Numbered from the stretch's first letter, positions 36,004 to 45,919 are shown. The stretch: DNA of 64,000 nucleotides from Longimycelium tulufanense (GCF_014645795.1 NZ_BMMK01000005.1:166379-230378), one strand, 5' to 3'. Notes: generated by a model not told the origin, from the letters alone. Translations and numbers: made by a program.

Positions 36004-37758
36004 TCACGCCCCTGACGACCCGATCACCACCGGGCGCGGCGCCTCGTAGAGGGTCCGCTTCCCGTCACCATCGACCGCCACGAGGCGGGGCAGGTTCGGT
36101 CCCCGCCCGTAGTACGTATGAGTCGCCACGGGCTCGGACGTCGTGGTGCGGGTTCCGTCACCGAAGTGCCACTCGAACTGCTGGCCTCCGCGCCGCGCCG
36201 CCACCGAGGCATCGAACGAGACCGTCAGCCCTGGCGGCCCCGACACCTCAGATACCGCAAACCCCTGTTCCTGGGGCTCCGATCCGAGACCGAACCAGCT
36301 GCGAAGGCGCGGGTTCAACAGAAAGTTCTCCGCGTACTGGCGAGCGCCTTCCACGTTCGGATGACCAATCGCCGCAACAAGACACTGCGGCGGGTTGCTG
36401 CTCATCGCGGGACAAGCGAAGGCCCGCAGCGACGCCGCCCGGTCAGTCGCCGGGTAGGACCACAGCTTCGGGTTCTCCGCCAACACCGCGTTTTCCCGGG
36501 TGAACAACCCGTCCGTGGCCACGGCGTAGGGGCCGTCGGCGGACTTGGCGTTGGCTTCCTCGACCGCCTGCCGGTATGCCTCGGCCGAGTAACGCGCGTA
36601 CTCCTCGAACCGCTCAGCCGCGCGGCCGAGCAGGCCACGGCACCGCGAAGCCTGCTCGGCCGTCAGGCCATCCGTCGCGCAGGGCTGCCACGAGACAGGG
36701 AAGCTCTTCCGGCTGTACACGTAGTAGAGGTTGACCACGATGACCTTCGGGTGGCCGGGCAGCGAGTGTGCCTTCTCGATCGCCTCCCGCATGCCTCGCC
36801 CCCCATAGCCGGCGCTCCTACCGCTGAAGAACGGCACGTTCCTGGCGGGGTTCTGCGCCTCGGCGCCCGCTCCCGAGCACTCCCGCTGCACCGCGGCCGG
36901 CAGGTCCTCGGTGCCCGGCATGATCCCCAGCGGAATGCCGAAGAGAGCGTCGATGTCGTTGACGCAGCCGTCCAGCATGACCAGGTCGATCCCGTATCCG
37001 CCGGCACGCGCGTTCGCGCCCGCCTTCTCCAACTGGCAGAAGACATCCGGCATGTTCTGGGTGATCTCGCCCATCTCCATCTCGCCGTCGCCGTCCGGAT
37101 CCTGCGGGTACTTTTCCCGCAGACAGGCCGAGTCGTCATTGCCGGCCGGCAACTCCGGGGCGTCGAGCACCGCCCCGGAAATCGAGTAGTTGTGGACCTC
37201 GAAGCCGCGTCCGGTGGCCGAACCGAGCCGTTGCGCGGTCAGGTACGGGAACTTCTGGTCGTGGTCCAGGCCCTGTCCCCAGACCACCGAGTCACCGGCC
37301 GCCACCACCCGCACCGGGTCGCAACCGCGCGCCAGCCGCTCGCGCCACACCTTGCCGAAGTCGCTGGTGAGCCCGGCCGATCCCAGCACCCTGGCGTCCA
37401 CCCGCAGCTCGGCCTCGGCGGGCACCTCCGCGTAGGGCAGCTCGAACTCCGCGGTCGCGATGCTGCCCTGCATGGTGAGACGACCCGTGCGGCGTTCCTC
37501 GTCACCCGCCCGGACCCGCCACTCGACGTCCGTGTGGACCGCCGCACCGGGCGGGAAGTAGACCGCCAGCCGCCCGCGCACCGGCGCATGGCAGGTCGGG
37601 TTGGGGGCCAGGTCAACATCCAGAATCAGCGGGTAGTTCCCCAGTACCCCCGCGCTCGCCGTCGCGGGCACCAACCCCGCCATCACCGCGACGCCCAATA
37701 ACACCGTCAAGGTCGCACGTAACCGCGCCACCGCGCGCGGCCGTTCCGCTGATCGCAC
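36004..37758 (-). CDS. Secreted SGNH/GDSL hydrolase with PKD domain
   Basis: 584 residues. Signal peptide 'LRATLTVLLGVAVMAGLVPATASA'. The SGNH domain follows an N-terminal beta domain: block I Ser in 'VVAAGDSVVWGQGLDHDQ', block III Asn in 'MLDGCVNDIDAL', block V His in 'IGHPNVEGARQYAENFL'. The C-terminal about 85 residues are a PKD-type beta domain ('LTVSFDASVAARRGGQQFEWHFGDGTRTTTS'). Likely a lipase or esterase acting outside the cell. GTG 37758 has AGGAGGAGG upstream. It stands alone between the XRE regulator and an amino-acid permease. Confidence 0.87.
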   Translation of the reverse strand: MRSAERPRAVARLRATLTVLLGVAVMAGLVPATASAGVLGNYPLILDVDLAPNPTCHAPVRGRLAVYFPPGAAVHTDVEWRVRAGDEERRTGRLTMQGSIATAEFELPYAEVPAEAELRVDARVLGSAGLTSDFGKVWRERLARGCDPVRVVAAGDSVVWGQGLDHDQKFPYLTAQRLGSATGRGFEVHNYSISGAVLDAPELPAGNDDSACLREKYPQDPDGDGEMEMGEITQNMPDVFCQLEKAGANARAGGYGIDLVMLDGCVNDIDALFGIPLGIMPGTEDLPAAVQRECSGAGAEAQNPARNVPFFSGRSAGYGGRGMREAIEKAHSLPGHPKVIVVNLYYVYSRKSFPVSWQPCATDGLTAEQASRCRGLLGRAAERFEEYARYSAEAYRQAVEEANAKSADGPYAVATDGLFTRENAVLAENPKLWSYPATDRAASLRAFACPAMSSNPPQCLVAAIGHPNVEGARQYAENFLLNPRLRSWFGLGSEPQEQGFAVSEVSGPPGLTVSFDASVAARRGGQQFEWHFGDGTRTTTSEPVATHTYYGRGPNLPRLVAVDGDGKRTLYEAPRPVVIGSSGA

Positions 37759-37858
37759 GCCGATCCCTCCTCCTGCCGGGTAACAAGATCAACAAGGAGT
37801 TGATCTTAAGTGAGAAGGTTTCGACTTTCGCCGACGGAACAGACGAGCCGGGCCGAGG

Positions 37859-39268
37859 TCACCCGTCCCCGGATTCCGCTCGTCCACTTCCCCCGAGGGC
37901 GGACGCCGTCCGGGCGCGGCGACCGGCGAGCCAGGCGTAGATCAGCACGCCGACGAACAGCAGCAGGGTTCCCTGGTACACCGCGGCGTACCCGGCGCCA
38001 GCGATGAGCCACAGCGAGAAGCCGAAGGAGACCCCGGCGATCACAAGGTCACGCGTCAACCGTGTCACGCGCACACTCCCGCGGTCCCCCGCCGCGAGCC
38101 AGCGCAGCTGCGCCGCCGCCGAGAGCAGGTAGGGCACGGCCGCAGTGAAGCTGGTGACCAGGACCAGGCTCTGGAACACCCCGACGGCGCCGGAGGTGTA
38201 GTTGAGCACGATGAGCCCGGAGGCCAACAGGACGCTCACGAGCACGCCGAAGCCCGGGACACCTCGGTGCTGCCGGGCGAACGCCGCCGGGAAGAGCCCG
38301 TCCCGTGCGGCAGCACCCGATATCTGCCCGCTGACCAGGATCCAACCGTTCAACGCGCCGACAATCGAGATGATCGCGGCCAGCGCCACGCCGATCCCGC
38401 CCACGGTGCCGCCGAGCATCGCGTTGACCGCGTCGGCGAACGGCGCGCTCGAGTCCACCAGCTTCCCGTGCGGGACCACACCGAACACGGAGACGACACC
38501 GAGCAGGTAGACCAGTGCCGCCGCGAGGGTCCCCAGCACGCTCGCCCGGCGCACGTTGCGTTCCGGCTCCCGAACCTCGCCCGCGCACATCGCCGCCGAC
38601 TCCACACCCAGGTAGCTGTAGAGCAGCAGCGCGGCCGCCGCGGTCAACGCGCCCAGCCAGCCCTGGCCCGTCGCGTCGAACGGACCGAAGTTCTCCGCCC
38701 GCACGAAGAACAGCCCACCCACCGCGACGAGCAGCAGCGGCACGAACTTCAGTACGGTCGAGACGACCTGCACGACGCCCACGTACCGGGTGCCGGCGAA
38801 GTTCGCCAGGGCGGGCAGCCACAGGCAGGCCAACGCGACCCCCAGCTCGGCCATCGGGTTGCCGGCCACGGGGACAAGCACGTCGACGTAGCCGACCGCG
38901 GCAACGGCCAGGGCGGCGTTGCTGGCCCAGGTCATGGTCCAGTAGGACCACGCGGACAGAAAGCCGGCGAACTCGCCGAAAGCGTCCCGAGGGTAGACGT
39001 AGAGGCCGCCGCTGATCGGGGCCCGACCGGCCAGCCGGCCGAAGAGCAGGGCGAGTGCCAGCGCGCCCACGGTGAGCACGCCGAGCGCGAGGATGCTGAC
39101 GGTGCCGTACGGGGCGACCGCGGCGGGCAGCGTGAAGATGCCGCCGCCGACGATGTTGCCGGTCACCAGGGCGATTGCCGTGGCCAGCCCAAAGCTCCGC
39201 GCCCGAGAGGGGCGTCCGGCGCCGGCAGGGCGCTCCGTGTCCACGAGCGTGGCGCCGCCTCGTCGCAT
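37859..39268 (-). CDS. APC-superfamily amino-acid permease
   Basis: 469 residues, about 12 membrane segments. The N-terminal 'FGLATAIALVTGNIVGGGIFTLPAAVAPYG' carries the APC TM1 GxGIF-type break, and 'SGGLYVYPRDAFGEFAGFLSAWSYW' and 'LLYSYLGVESAAMCAGEVREPERNV' are family hallmarks. Resembles the arginine/ornithine or YjeH-type antiporter branch. The start at ATG 39268 lacks a strong ribosome site. It is divergent from a second, distinct APC permease across a 573-nt gap. Substrate not determinable. Confidence 0.88.
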   Translation of the reverse strand: MRRGGATLVDTERPAGAGRPSRARSFGLATAIALVTGNIVGGGIFTLPAAVAPYGTVSILALGVLTVGALALALLFGRLAGRAPISGGLYVYPRDAFGEFAGFLSAWSYWTMTWASNAALAVAAVGYVDVLVPVAGNPMAELGVALACLWLPALANFAGTRYVGVVQVVSTVLKFVPLLLVAVGGLFFVRAENFGPFDATGQGWLGALTAAAALLLYSYLGVESAAMCAGEVREPERNVRRASVLGTLAAALVYLLGVVSVFGVVPHGKLVDSSAPFADAVNAMLGGTVGGIGVALAAIISIVGALNGWILVSGQISGAAARDGLFPAAFARQHRGVPGFGVLVSVLLASGLIVLNYTSGAVGVFQSLVLVTSFTAAVPYLLSAAAQLRWLAAGDRGSVRVTRLTRDLVIAGVSFGFSLWLIAGAGYAAVYQGTLLLFVGVLIYAWLAGRRARTASALGGSGRAESGDG

Positions 39269-39841
39269 CGGTCACTCATCCAGGTCTCGCCGTGCCAGCA
39301 AACCGGCGCAGGATATTCGAGAACGTCGCGCGACGGTAAATTCTGTCGCCCTTGAATAGGCCACGGTCGAGGACGGAAAAAATGTCGGAGATATCTGGCG
39401 GCCACGGAAGTCTTGTTGCCGACGACCCGGAAGGGTGCCGCCGACCCTTGTCCGACCCCACTCGCGAACGGGCGACGGTGAAGGCGGCCCACCTCCCGGT
39501 GACCACAGTCACATTCGATGGATGCACAACGTGTCCACATCCTTTCGAGAAGTGATGACCGAGCCCGGAACATCCCCATCGTGCAGCGCACCTAAACAGC
39601 ACATGTAGCCTTGCGCAACGTGCCGGTCGGCCTTTTCGGGCCGTGCCGGCACCATTTCCGGTGACCCCGCCCCACACCGGCGTCGGAAAACCGCACCGAC
39701 CGGCACGGCGCGTCCGGCGACGCGGCGCGGCCGGCCACCGAACCCGTTTCGGCTTCCGCGAACGCCTGGGCGGTGCGACCACCGCGCATGCGTTGGGACG
39801 GCCCGAACCGCGCAGCCCGCACCCCGCAAAGGAGACATGCC
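39269..39841. other. 573-nt intergenic region between two divergent permeases
   Basis: No coding frame with ribosome site and codon bias was found. The part at 39310-39420 is relatively AT-rich (TAAATTCTG, GAAAAAATG) and likely holds the promoters. Nothing else recognisable. Confidence 0.5.
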
Positions 39842-41293
39842 TTGTCACGCCCCGCGAAGACCCTGCCGGACGAGCGTCCGGAGGCGGCCGGCCCGGCGGG
39901 CGAGCAGTCCGGGCTCGACCGCGGCCTGAAGGCTCGCCACGTCACGATGGTGGGGCTCGGCGGGGCACTGGGCGTCGGGCTGTTCCTGGCCTCCGGCAAG
40001 CTCATCCGGTCCGCGGGCCCGGGCCTGCTGCTGGCCTACGCGGTGTGCGGGGTACTGGCCTACCTGGTCCTGCGCGCGTTGGGCGAGCTGGTGGTCTACC
40101 GGCCGGTCGCCGGCTCCTTCGCCAGCTACGCCCGCGAGTTCCTGGGCCCCTGGGCGGAGTTCGTCACCGGGTGGATTTCCTGGTTCACCTGGGTCGTGGT
40201 GGGGATGGCCGAGGTCACCGCGGTGGGCCTGTACGTCCACGTGTGGCTGCCCGCGGTGCCGCAGTGGTTGACCGCGCTCCTCGCCCTCGCCGCGGTGGGC
40301 CTGGCCAACATGGTGGCGGTCCGGCTGTTCGGCGAGATCGAGTTCTGGGCGGCCATCGTCAAGGTGGTCACGGTCCTGGCGATCATCGCCACCGCCGTGG
40401 CCGTCGCGGTGTTCGGCTTCGGCGCCGAGCACTCCTCCGGCATGACCAACCTGTGGGACCAGGGCGGGTTCCTCCCGCAGGGCCTGCTCCCGGTGTTCCT
40501 CGCCCTCCCGCTGGCCTACGCGTCCTTCAACGGCATCGAGCTGGTGGGGTTGACCGCCGGGGAGGCCGAGCGCCCACAGGAGGTGCTGCCCTCGGTGATC
40601 CGCAACGTGCTGTGGCGGATCGTGCTGTTCAACATCGGTGCCCTCGCCGCGTTGATGGTGCTCGTCCCCTGGCACCGGGTGTCGGGCTCCTCCAGCCCGT
40701 TCGTGCAGGCGTTCGACCAGCTCGGTGTGCCGGCGGCCGCCGACATCGTGAACTTCGTGGTGCTCACCGCCGCGCTGTCGGTGTGCAACAGCGGCGTCTT
40801 CGGCACCGGACGGTTGCTGATGACCCTGGCCCACGACGGGCACGCGCCCCGCTGGCTCGGTGCCACCAACCGGCGCGGGGTCCCGGCCCGCGCGATCGCC
40901 GTCTCGCTCGCGGTGATGTTGCTGTCCGTCATCATCAACTACGTCGCGCCCAGCGAGGCGTTCCTCTACGTCTACTCGGTGTCGGTGTTCGGCGGGCTGC
41001 TGGCCTGGACGGTCATCATCGCCACGCACCTGCGGTACCGCGCCGCGGTGGCGGTCGGACGGGTGCCGGCGGTGTCCTTCCGCATGCCGGGCGGGCCGTG
41101 GCTCGGCCGGGTGTTGCTGGCGCTGCTGGGGCTGATCGCCGTGCTCTTCGCGGCGCACGAGGAGACCAGGGTCGCGTTGGTCGTCGGCCCGGCCTGGGTC
41201 GCCGCGCTGTCCGTCGCCTACCTGGTGGTCCGCCGGCGCAGGGCCGGCCCCACGCCCGACGGGGACCCCGCGGAGGGGCACCCCGGGGTGTGA
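39842..41293 (+). CDS. APC-superfamily amino-acid permease (GABA/aromatic AAT branch)
   Basis: 483 residues with about 12 membrane segments. 'GLKARHVTMVGLGGALGVGLFLASGKLIRSAGPGLLLAYAV' is the AAT-family opening; 'GELVVYRPVAGSFASYAREFLGPW' and 'FNGIELVGLTAGEAERPQEVLP' confirm it. The start is TTG 39842, in frame and 7 nt after AAAGGAG; an ATG at 39837 is out of frame. Proton-coupled import of GABA, proline or aromatic amino acids is typical. The VOC-type gene follows 43 nt downstream and could be co-transcribed. Confidence 0.88.
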   Translation: MSRPAKTLPDERPEAAGPAGEQSGLDRGLKARHVTMVGLGGALGVGLFLASGKLIRSAGPGLLLAYAVCGVLAYLVLRALGELVVYRPVAGSFASYAREFLGPWAEFVTGWISWFTWVVVGMAEVTAVGLYVHVWLPAVPQWLTALLALAAVGLANMVAVRLFGEIEFWAAIVKVVTVLAIIATAVAVAVFGFGAEHSSGMTNLWDQGGFLPQGLLPVFLALPLAYASFNGIELVGLTAGEAERPQEVLPSVIRNVLWRIVLFNIGALAALMVLVPWHRVSGSSSPFVQAFDQLGVPAAADIVNFVVLTAALSVCNSGVFGTGRLLMTLAHDGHAPRWLGATNRRGVPARAIAVSLAVMLLSVIINYVAPSEAFLYVYSVSVFGGLLAWTVIIATHLRYRAAVAVGRVPAVSFRMPGGPWLGRVLLALLGLIAVLFAAHEETRVALVVGPAWVAALSVAYLVVRRRRAGPTPDGDPAEGHPGV

Positions 41294-41336
41294 CGCGTAC
41301 CGAGCGCGACCGGCCGTTCTGCCTCATCCTGGGCAG

Positions 41337-41771
41337 ATGACCGCGTCGAAGCCGCTGCTGGGGCAGGTGGCCCTGGTCGTCGAGGACATGGCTCGCTCCG
41401 TAGCCTTCTACCGCCGGCTGGGGCTGTGCTTCGACGGGCCACCCGGGTGGCTCGACCACCACGTGGAGGCGACGCTGCCCAACGGGATCCGCCTCACCCT
41501 CGACAGCACCACCCTGGTGCACTACTACGACGCCGGCTGGTGCGGCGCGAGGCGTGGCGGCCCCGTCTTCCTGATCTTCGACGTGCCCGACCGGGACGCC
41601 GTTGACGCCCACTACGCGGAGCTGACCGCCGCGGGGGCCGTCAGCCACCAGCCACCCGTCGACGCCTTCTGGGGCTCCCGGTACGCGGTCGTCGACGATC
41701 CCGACGGCAACCACGTGGGGCTGAAGAGCCCGGAGGACCCCACCTACCAGAGCGCTCCGCCCGCTCTCTAG
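41337..41771 (+). CDS. VOC-superfamily (glyoxalase/bleomycin-resistance-like) protein
   Basis: 144 residues with two beta-alpha-beta-beta-beta modules: 'GQVALVVEDMARSVAFYRRLGLCF' and 'VFLIFDVPDRDAVDAHYAELTAAGA', ending 'YAVVDDPDGNHVGLKSP'. Candidate metal or ligand residues include the His pair of 'LDHHVEA' and the Asn-His of 'DGNHVGL'. VOC proteins range from dioxygenases to drug-binding proteins; no substrate can be assigned. ATG 41337. Confidence 0.82.
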   Translation: MTASKPLLGQVALVVEDMARSVAFYRRLGLCFDGPPGWLDHHVEATLPNGIRLTLDSTTLVHYYDAGWCGARRGGPVFLIFDVPDRDAVDAHYAELTAAGAVSHQPPVDAFWGSRYAVVDDPDGNHVGLKSPEDPTYQSAPPAL

Positions 41772-41829
41772 CGCGTCCCGTTTCCCGCGCATCCCGCCCA
41801 CGTTCCGCGGACGTGAGCGTTGCGGCGGT

Positions 41830-43101
41830 TCAGTCCAGCTCGCGACCCCGGGTTTCGGGTAGGCCCAGTAATGCCAGCACGGCGATGCCATAGCCGAACG
41901 CGCCGAACAGCATCGCCCCGCCCACTCCCCAACTGCCGGCAAGGAAGCCGACCGTGGTCGGGAAGAAGGCCCCGAGGGCACGTCCGAAGTTGTAGGTGAA
42001 CCCCTGGCCGGTCCCGCGCAGTGCGGCGGGGTACAGCTCCGCCAGGAAGGAACCGAACCCGCTGAAGATCGCCGAGGAGCAGAAACCCAGCGGGAAGCCC
42101 AGGACGAGGACGAGACCGTCCGCCCCGGCCGGAATGGAGGTGTAGGCAACGATCAGGCCGCCGGACAGCACCGAGAAGAGCAGGAACGTCCGCTTCCGCC
42201 CCAACAGGTCCGTGAGGTACCCACCCGTCACGTAACCGAGGAACGCACCCGAGATCAGGAACGCCAGGTAACCTCCGGTACCGACCACGGTCAGTCCCCG
42301 TTCGGTCTTCAGGTAGGTCGGAATCCAGGTGGCCAGGGTGTAGTACCCGCCCTGCACCCCGGTCGCGAGCAGCGCGGCGAAGAAGGTCGTCCTGCCCAGC
42401 CCGGACCCGAAGATCCGGGTGAAGGACCCCCGGTGCTCGCTGCGTTCGCGGTGCTCGTTGGCACGCGGCGCATCGACCACCTTCCTGCGTACGTACAGGA
42501 CGAGCAACGCTGGCAGTGCCCCGGTCCAGAACAGCACGCGCCACGCGAAATCGGGGTCGACCAGGGCGAAGACGAGCGTGTACACCAGGACCGACAACGC
42601 CCATCCCGCGGCCCACGCACTCTGCACGAACGCCACCGCGCGACCCCGGTAGCGGGGCCGCGCGTACTCCGCCACCAGGATCGCGCCGGCGGCCCACTCC
42701 CCGCCGAAGCCCAACCCCTGGAAGGCGCGGAACACCAGCAACATCGGATAGTTCGTGGCGAAGCCGCACAGCACGGTGAACACCGCGTAGGTGATCACCG
42801 TGAGGAGCAACGTACGCACCCGGCCGATCCGGTCGGCCAGCACGCCGGCCAGGGCGCCACCGACCGCCGACACCACGAGGGTGACTGTGGTCAGCAGGCC
42901 GGCCTGGCCCTGGGAGAGCCCGAAGTACGCGGCGATGGCCACCAGGCCGAGCGGAAGGACCTGGAAGTCGTAGGAGTCCAGTCCGTAGCCGCCGAACGCG
43001 CCGACGAAGGCGGACCGGCCACGGCGTCCCAGGGTGCGCCACCACGCGAACGGACGGGTGTCCTCACCGGCGTCGGTCGGGTGCGTCGAGGTTGTGCTCA
43101 T
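41830..43101 (-). CDS. MFS transporter, sugar/aromatic-acid symporter-like
   Basis: 423 residues, 12 membrane segments. 'GALAGVLADRIGRVRTLLLT' is the MFS loop 2-3 motif (GxLaDRxGRrr) and 'GGYLTDLLGRKRTFLL' its C-terminal repeat. 'FGGEWAAGAILVAEYARPRYRGRA' is typical of the aromatic acid:H+ symporter/sialic-acid transporter branch (GGE-GA-ll-E-p-r-RG). ATG 43101 rather than the in-frame TTG 43110. Convergent with the VOC gene. Substrate unknown. Confidence 0.87.
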   Translation of the reverse strand: MSTTSTHPTDAGEDTRPFAWWRTLGRRGRSAFVGAFGGYGLDSYDFQVLPLGLVAIAAYFGLSQGQAGLLTTVTLVVSAVGGALAGVLADRIGRVRTLLLTVITYAVFTVLCGFATNYPMLLVFRAFQGLGFGGEWAAGAILVAEYARPRYRGRAVAFVQSAWAAGWALSVLVYTLVFALVDPDFAWRVLFWTGALPALLVLYVRRKVVDAPRANEHRERSEHRGSFTRIFGSGLGRTTFFAALLATGVQGGYYTLATWIPTYLKTERGLTVVGTGGYLAFLISGAFLGYVTGGYLTDLLGRKRTFLLFSVLSGGLIVAYTSIPAGADGLVLVLGFPLGFCSSAIFSGFGSFLAELYPAALRGTGQGFTYNFGRALGAFFPTTVGFLAGSWGVGGAMLFGAFGYGIAVLALLGLPETRGRELD

Positions 43102-43270
43102 CCGGGGCAACCTAACCTGCGCCCATCACGACATCACCCACCGGAAGGCGGTAGATCCGCAGACGGTGAGCGAGCGCACATGTGCGATCAACGCCGCAAA
43201 CCGGCAAATAGTCCCGAAAAGTCCGTTCATGCCGGGAAAGACCGATTTTTGGCCTGGAGCAGCCTTCGCC

Positions 43271-43990
43271 TCACGTGGCAAAGCTGGTGAACAGCATCAG
43301 CCGACCGCCGAGCAGGATCGCGCCGACGCAGACCGCGCCGAACACCAGCACCCACGCCGCCGCCGGGACGCCGGTCAGGCGGGCCAACAGGTCGGCGTCG
43401 GACTGCGGCGCCAACCCGCGTCGACGCCGGCGGCGCAGCTCCAGCACGGTTCGGGTGCCGCCGAGGAGCAGGAACCAGGCGAACGCATGCCCGAAGGCGG
43501 CCTGCACCTGCGCGGTGGCGAACCAGGACACGGCGAACACGATCGCGCCGGTTGCCAGGACCGAGACCACGCCGAAGAAGTTGCGCACGACGACGAGCAC
43601 CGCGAGCAGCAACGCGATGCTCAGCCACAGCAGGAGCCGGAGCTGGCCGGCCGCGATCAGGCCGGCCGCACCGGCCCCGAGCAGCGGGGGCGTGAGGTAG
43701 CCGGCGAGTGTGGTGGCCACCATGCCCGGCCCGGTCGGCCGGCCCGCGGACAGGGTGAGCCCGGAGGTGTCGGAGTGCAGCCGGATCCCGTGCAGCTTGC
43801 GGCCGGTCAGCAGGGCGACCACGGCGTGCCCCGCCTCGTGCGCGATCGTGATCGCATTGCGGGTCACCGACCACAACCCGCGGTTCGCCACGGCGACCAG
43901 CGCGACGATCCCGGCGCCGGCGGCAACCGCCGGGTCCGGGTCACCGAACACGTCCAGCACGCTCGTCCACAGCTCGCCGAGGGTCGTCAT
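43271..43990 (-). CDS. M50-type membrane metalloprotease homologue
   Basis: 239 residues. The zinc motif HEAGH is in 'NAITIAHEAGHAVVALLTGRKLHGIRLH', followed by 'SGLTLSAGRPTGPGMVATTLAGYLTPPLLG' and six hydrophobic segments. This is the M50B-like actinomycete family, shorter than Rip1 and without PDZ or CBS domains. ATG 43990 has GGGAG about 9 nt upstream. A second intramembrane-protease family member, in addition to the CBS-bearing one near 18 kb. Substrate unknown. Confidence 0.82.
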   Translation of the reverse strand: MTTLGELWTSVLDVFGDPDPAVAAGAGIVALVAVANRGLWSVTRNAITIAHEAGHAVVALLTGRKLHGIRLHSDTSGLTLSAGRPTGPGMVATTLAGYLTPPLLGAGAAGLIAAGQLRLLLWLSIALLLAVLVVVRNFFGVVSVLATGAIVFAVSWFATAQVQAAFGHAFAWFLLLGGTRTVLELRRRRRRGLAPQSDADLLARLTGVPAAAWVLVFGAVCVGAILLGGRLMLFTSFAT

Positions 43991-44189
43991 CCAGATCTGC
44001 TCCCGATCCGCCTCGTGCTCCCAGGCCGCGGTCCAACCTAGACGAGCAGCGGGAGCACGAGGCGGAGGACTCAGCAAACGCGCCGCGCAACCGGTAACCG
44101 ACCATGGCCGCGCGGAACGTGATCGGCCGACTTCGGTGCGCACACCGACAGCTCCGAGCTGCCCGGCTCTCCGCACCGAACCGGGTCGT

Positions 44190-45785
44190 TCACACCCTCG
44201 ACCCGACCCGGACCGTCGTGTCCCCACTGGCGATCCGGGCCACCGCCGCCTGCCACACCGTGGCGTCAACCCGTGTCCGGTCGCTCACGTAGTGCCAGGA
44301 GAACTCTATTCCCTCCGGCCGCACGTCCAGCAGGGAATAGCCGTGGGAGACGAGTTCGGAGTGCTGGAAGTGCGGGTTCTTGGCCACCAGGGCGCGCTGC
44401 GCGAGCCGCGCGAGCCGACGCGACCGCAGCAGGTCCGCGCCGCTCTCCGCGGTCACCGACGGGCAGATCAGCTCGGTCGCCGGTACCGGGGTGTTCGGAT
44501 AGTCGCCGTACTCCAGCGGGACCTGCGCGGCCCAGGAGGTGTGGATGTCGCCGGTAAGGAACGAGACGTTCCGCAGCCGGTGCCCGTAGACGTGGGACAG
44601 CAACCGGTCCCGGTCGCCCGGGTACCCGTCCCACTGGTCGCGGTTGACCGAGCTCCCCTGCGGCGGGATCGGAAGGATCCGGGACAGCGCCGCGGTCACC
44701 ACGTAGGGCAGTTGTGGCGCGATCAACGGGGATATCATGTCCGGGTTGCCAACCAGTCGCCATACCGCGTCGGTTTCCGTCAGCCCCTGGATGAGCCAGC
44801 CGAGCTGCTCGTCGCCGGTGATGGTGCGCCCGGCGGGCTTGCCCTCCTCGGTCAGTGTCGGCTGTTTGGTCCGATAGGATCGTAGGTCTAACATGGACAG
44901 ATCAACGAGTCGGCCGAAGGTGAGCTTGCGGTACAGCGGGGCGCTCCACAGGTCGCGCACGGGCATCCACTCCGCGTACGCCTGCCGTGCCGCGGCCACC
45001 CGCGCCGGGAACGCCCCGGTGGGGGTTTCCTTGCTCCCACCCGACCACGCGTCGTCCGCGATCTCGTGGTCGTCCCAGGTGACCACGAACGGCACAGCGG
45101 CGTGGAGCCGTTGCAAATCGGGGTCACGCTTGTACTGGGCATGGCGCATCCGATAGTCGGACAGGCTGTAGATGGCGTGGGCGGGCTCGTGGAGACGCTT
45201 GATGCGCGGCCCGGGGCCGTAGTCCCCGCTGCCGTACTCATACAGGTAGTCACCGAGATGCACCACCGCGTGGAGCTCGTCGGCACGGGAGGCCAGATCC
45301 CGGTACGCGGAGAAGTATCCCCCCTCCAGGTTGGCGCAACTGACAACGCCGAAACAGACCCGTTCCTGGGCGAAGTCGGTGGGCGGGGCCGTACGGGTCC
45401 GGCCCACGGCAGATCTGGTGCCGTCGAAGGAAAACCGGTACCAGTAGTAGGTATCGGGTCGAAGTCCCTCGACCTCGACCTTGACGGTGTGGTCCCAGTC
45501 CGCACCGGTTCGCCGTTCACCGCGCGCGACGACCCGACGGAATCCGGGATCCTCCGCGATGTCCCATCCGACGGACACGGCCGGACCCAGCCCGCTGCCG
45601 GGCACCGCGTCGGGCATGGGCGTCACCCGGGTCCACAGCACGACGCCGTCGGGCGACGGATCGCCGGAGGCGACGCCGTGCAGGAAGAAGGATCCGGCCG
45701 CGCCGGCCCGTTGCGGCGTCAGCGCCCCCACCGACAGGGCGGCAACCGTCGCGCCCGACAGCCGCAGGAACGTCCGTCTGTCCAC
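44190..45785 (-). CDS. phoD: Secreted alkaline phosphatase/phosphodiesterase PhoD
   Basis: 531 residues. The N-terminus 'MDRRTFLRLSGATVAAL' is a twin-arginine signal, so the folded enzyme is exported. The N-terminal Fn-like domain ('FFLHGVASGDPSPDGVVLWTRVTP') is typical of PhoD. The metal/active-site motifs 'VSCANLEGGYFSAYR', 'VHLGDYLYEYG', 'VVTWDDHEIADDAW' and 'FLTGDIHTSWA' match the Fe/Ca-dependent PhoD family. It hydrolyses phosphate mono- and diesters for phosphate supply. GTG 45785 follows GGAGG. Upstream lies a 22-bp-spaced 11-bp direct repeat, a plausible PhoP-type control site. Confidence 0.93.
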   Translation of the reverse strand: MDRRTFLRLSGATVAALSVGALTPQRAGAAGSFFLHGVASGDPSPDGVVLWTRVTPMPDAVPGSGLGPAVSVGWDIAEDPGFRRVVARGERRTGADWDHTVKVEVEGLRPDTYYWYRFSFDGTRSAVGRTRTAPPTDFAQERVCFGVVSCANLEGGYFSAYRDLASRADELHAVVHLGDYLYEYGSGDYGPGPRIKRLHEPAHAIYSLSDYRMRHAQYKRDPDLQRLHAAVPFVVTWDDHEIADDAWSGGSKETPTGAFPARVAAARQAYAEWMPVRDLWSAPLYRKLTFGRLVDLSMLDLRSYRTKQPTLTEEGKPAGRTITGDEQLGWLIQGLTETDAVWRLVGNPDMISPLIAPQLPYVVTAALSRILPIPPQGSSVNRDQWDGYPGDRDRLLSHVYGHRLRNVSFLTGDIHTSWAAQVPLEYGDYPNTPVPATELICPSVTAESGADLLRSRRLARLAQRALVAKNPHFQHSELVSHGYSLLDVRPEGIEFSWHYVSDRTRVDATVWQAAVARIASGDTTVRVGSRV

Positions 45786-45852
45786 ATCACCCTCCGAGAA
45801 GTGCTTCCCCTGTGGCGAAGGGAGCTTCCTCGGCGGTGACGGGGTGCCACCA

Positions 45853-45885
45853 CGGCCGAAAGTTGATCTTGGATCGGCCGAAAGT
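45853..45885 (-). promoter_or_regulatory. Two 11-bp direct repeats upstream of phoD (possible PHO box)
   Basis: On the minus strand ACTTTCGGCCG occurs twice, at 45885-45875 and 45863-45853, exactly 22 bp apart, leaving an 11-bp unit between them. PhoP of actinomycetes binds tandem 11-bp units. The sequence differs from the Streptomyces GTTCACC consensus, so the assignment rests on unit length, spacing and position about 70-100 bp before a phosphatase gene. Confidence 0.45.
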
Positions 45886-45919
45886 CTTTTTTTTCCGGCT
45901 TATCAGGCAGTTCAGTCCG

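Noticed and set aside
36118..37701. 527-codon open frame opposite the SGNH hydrolase
   Set aside because: Antisense shadow with Arg/Gly/Val-rich product and no motif.
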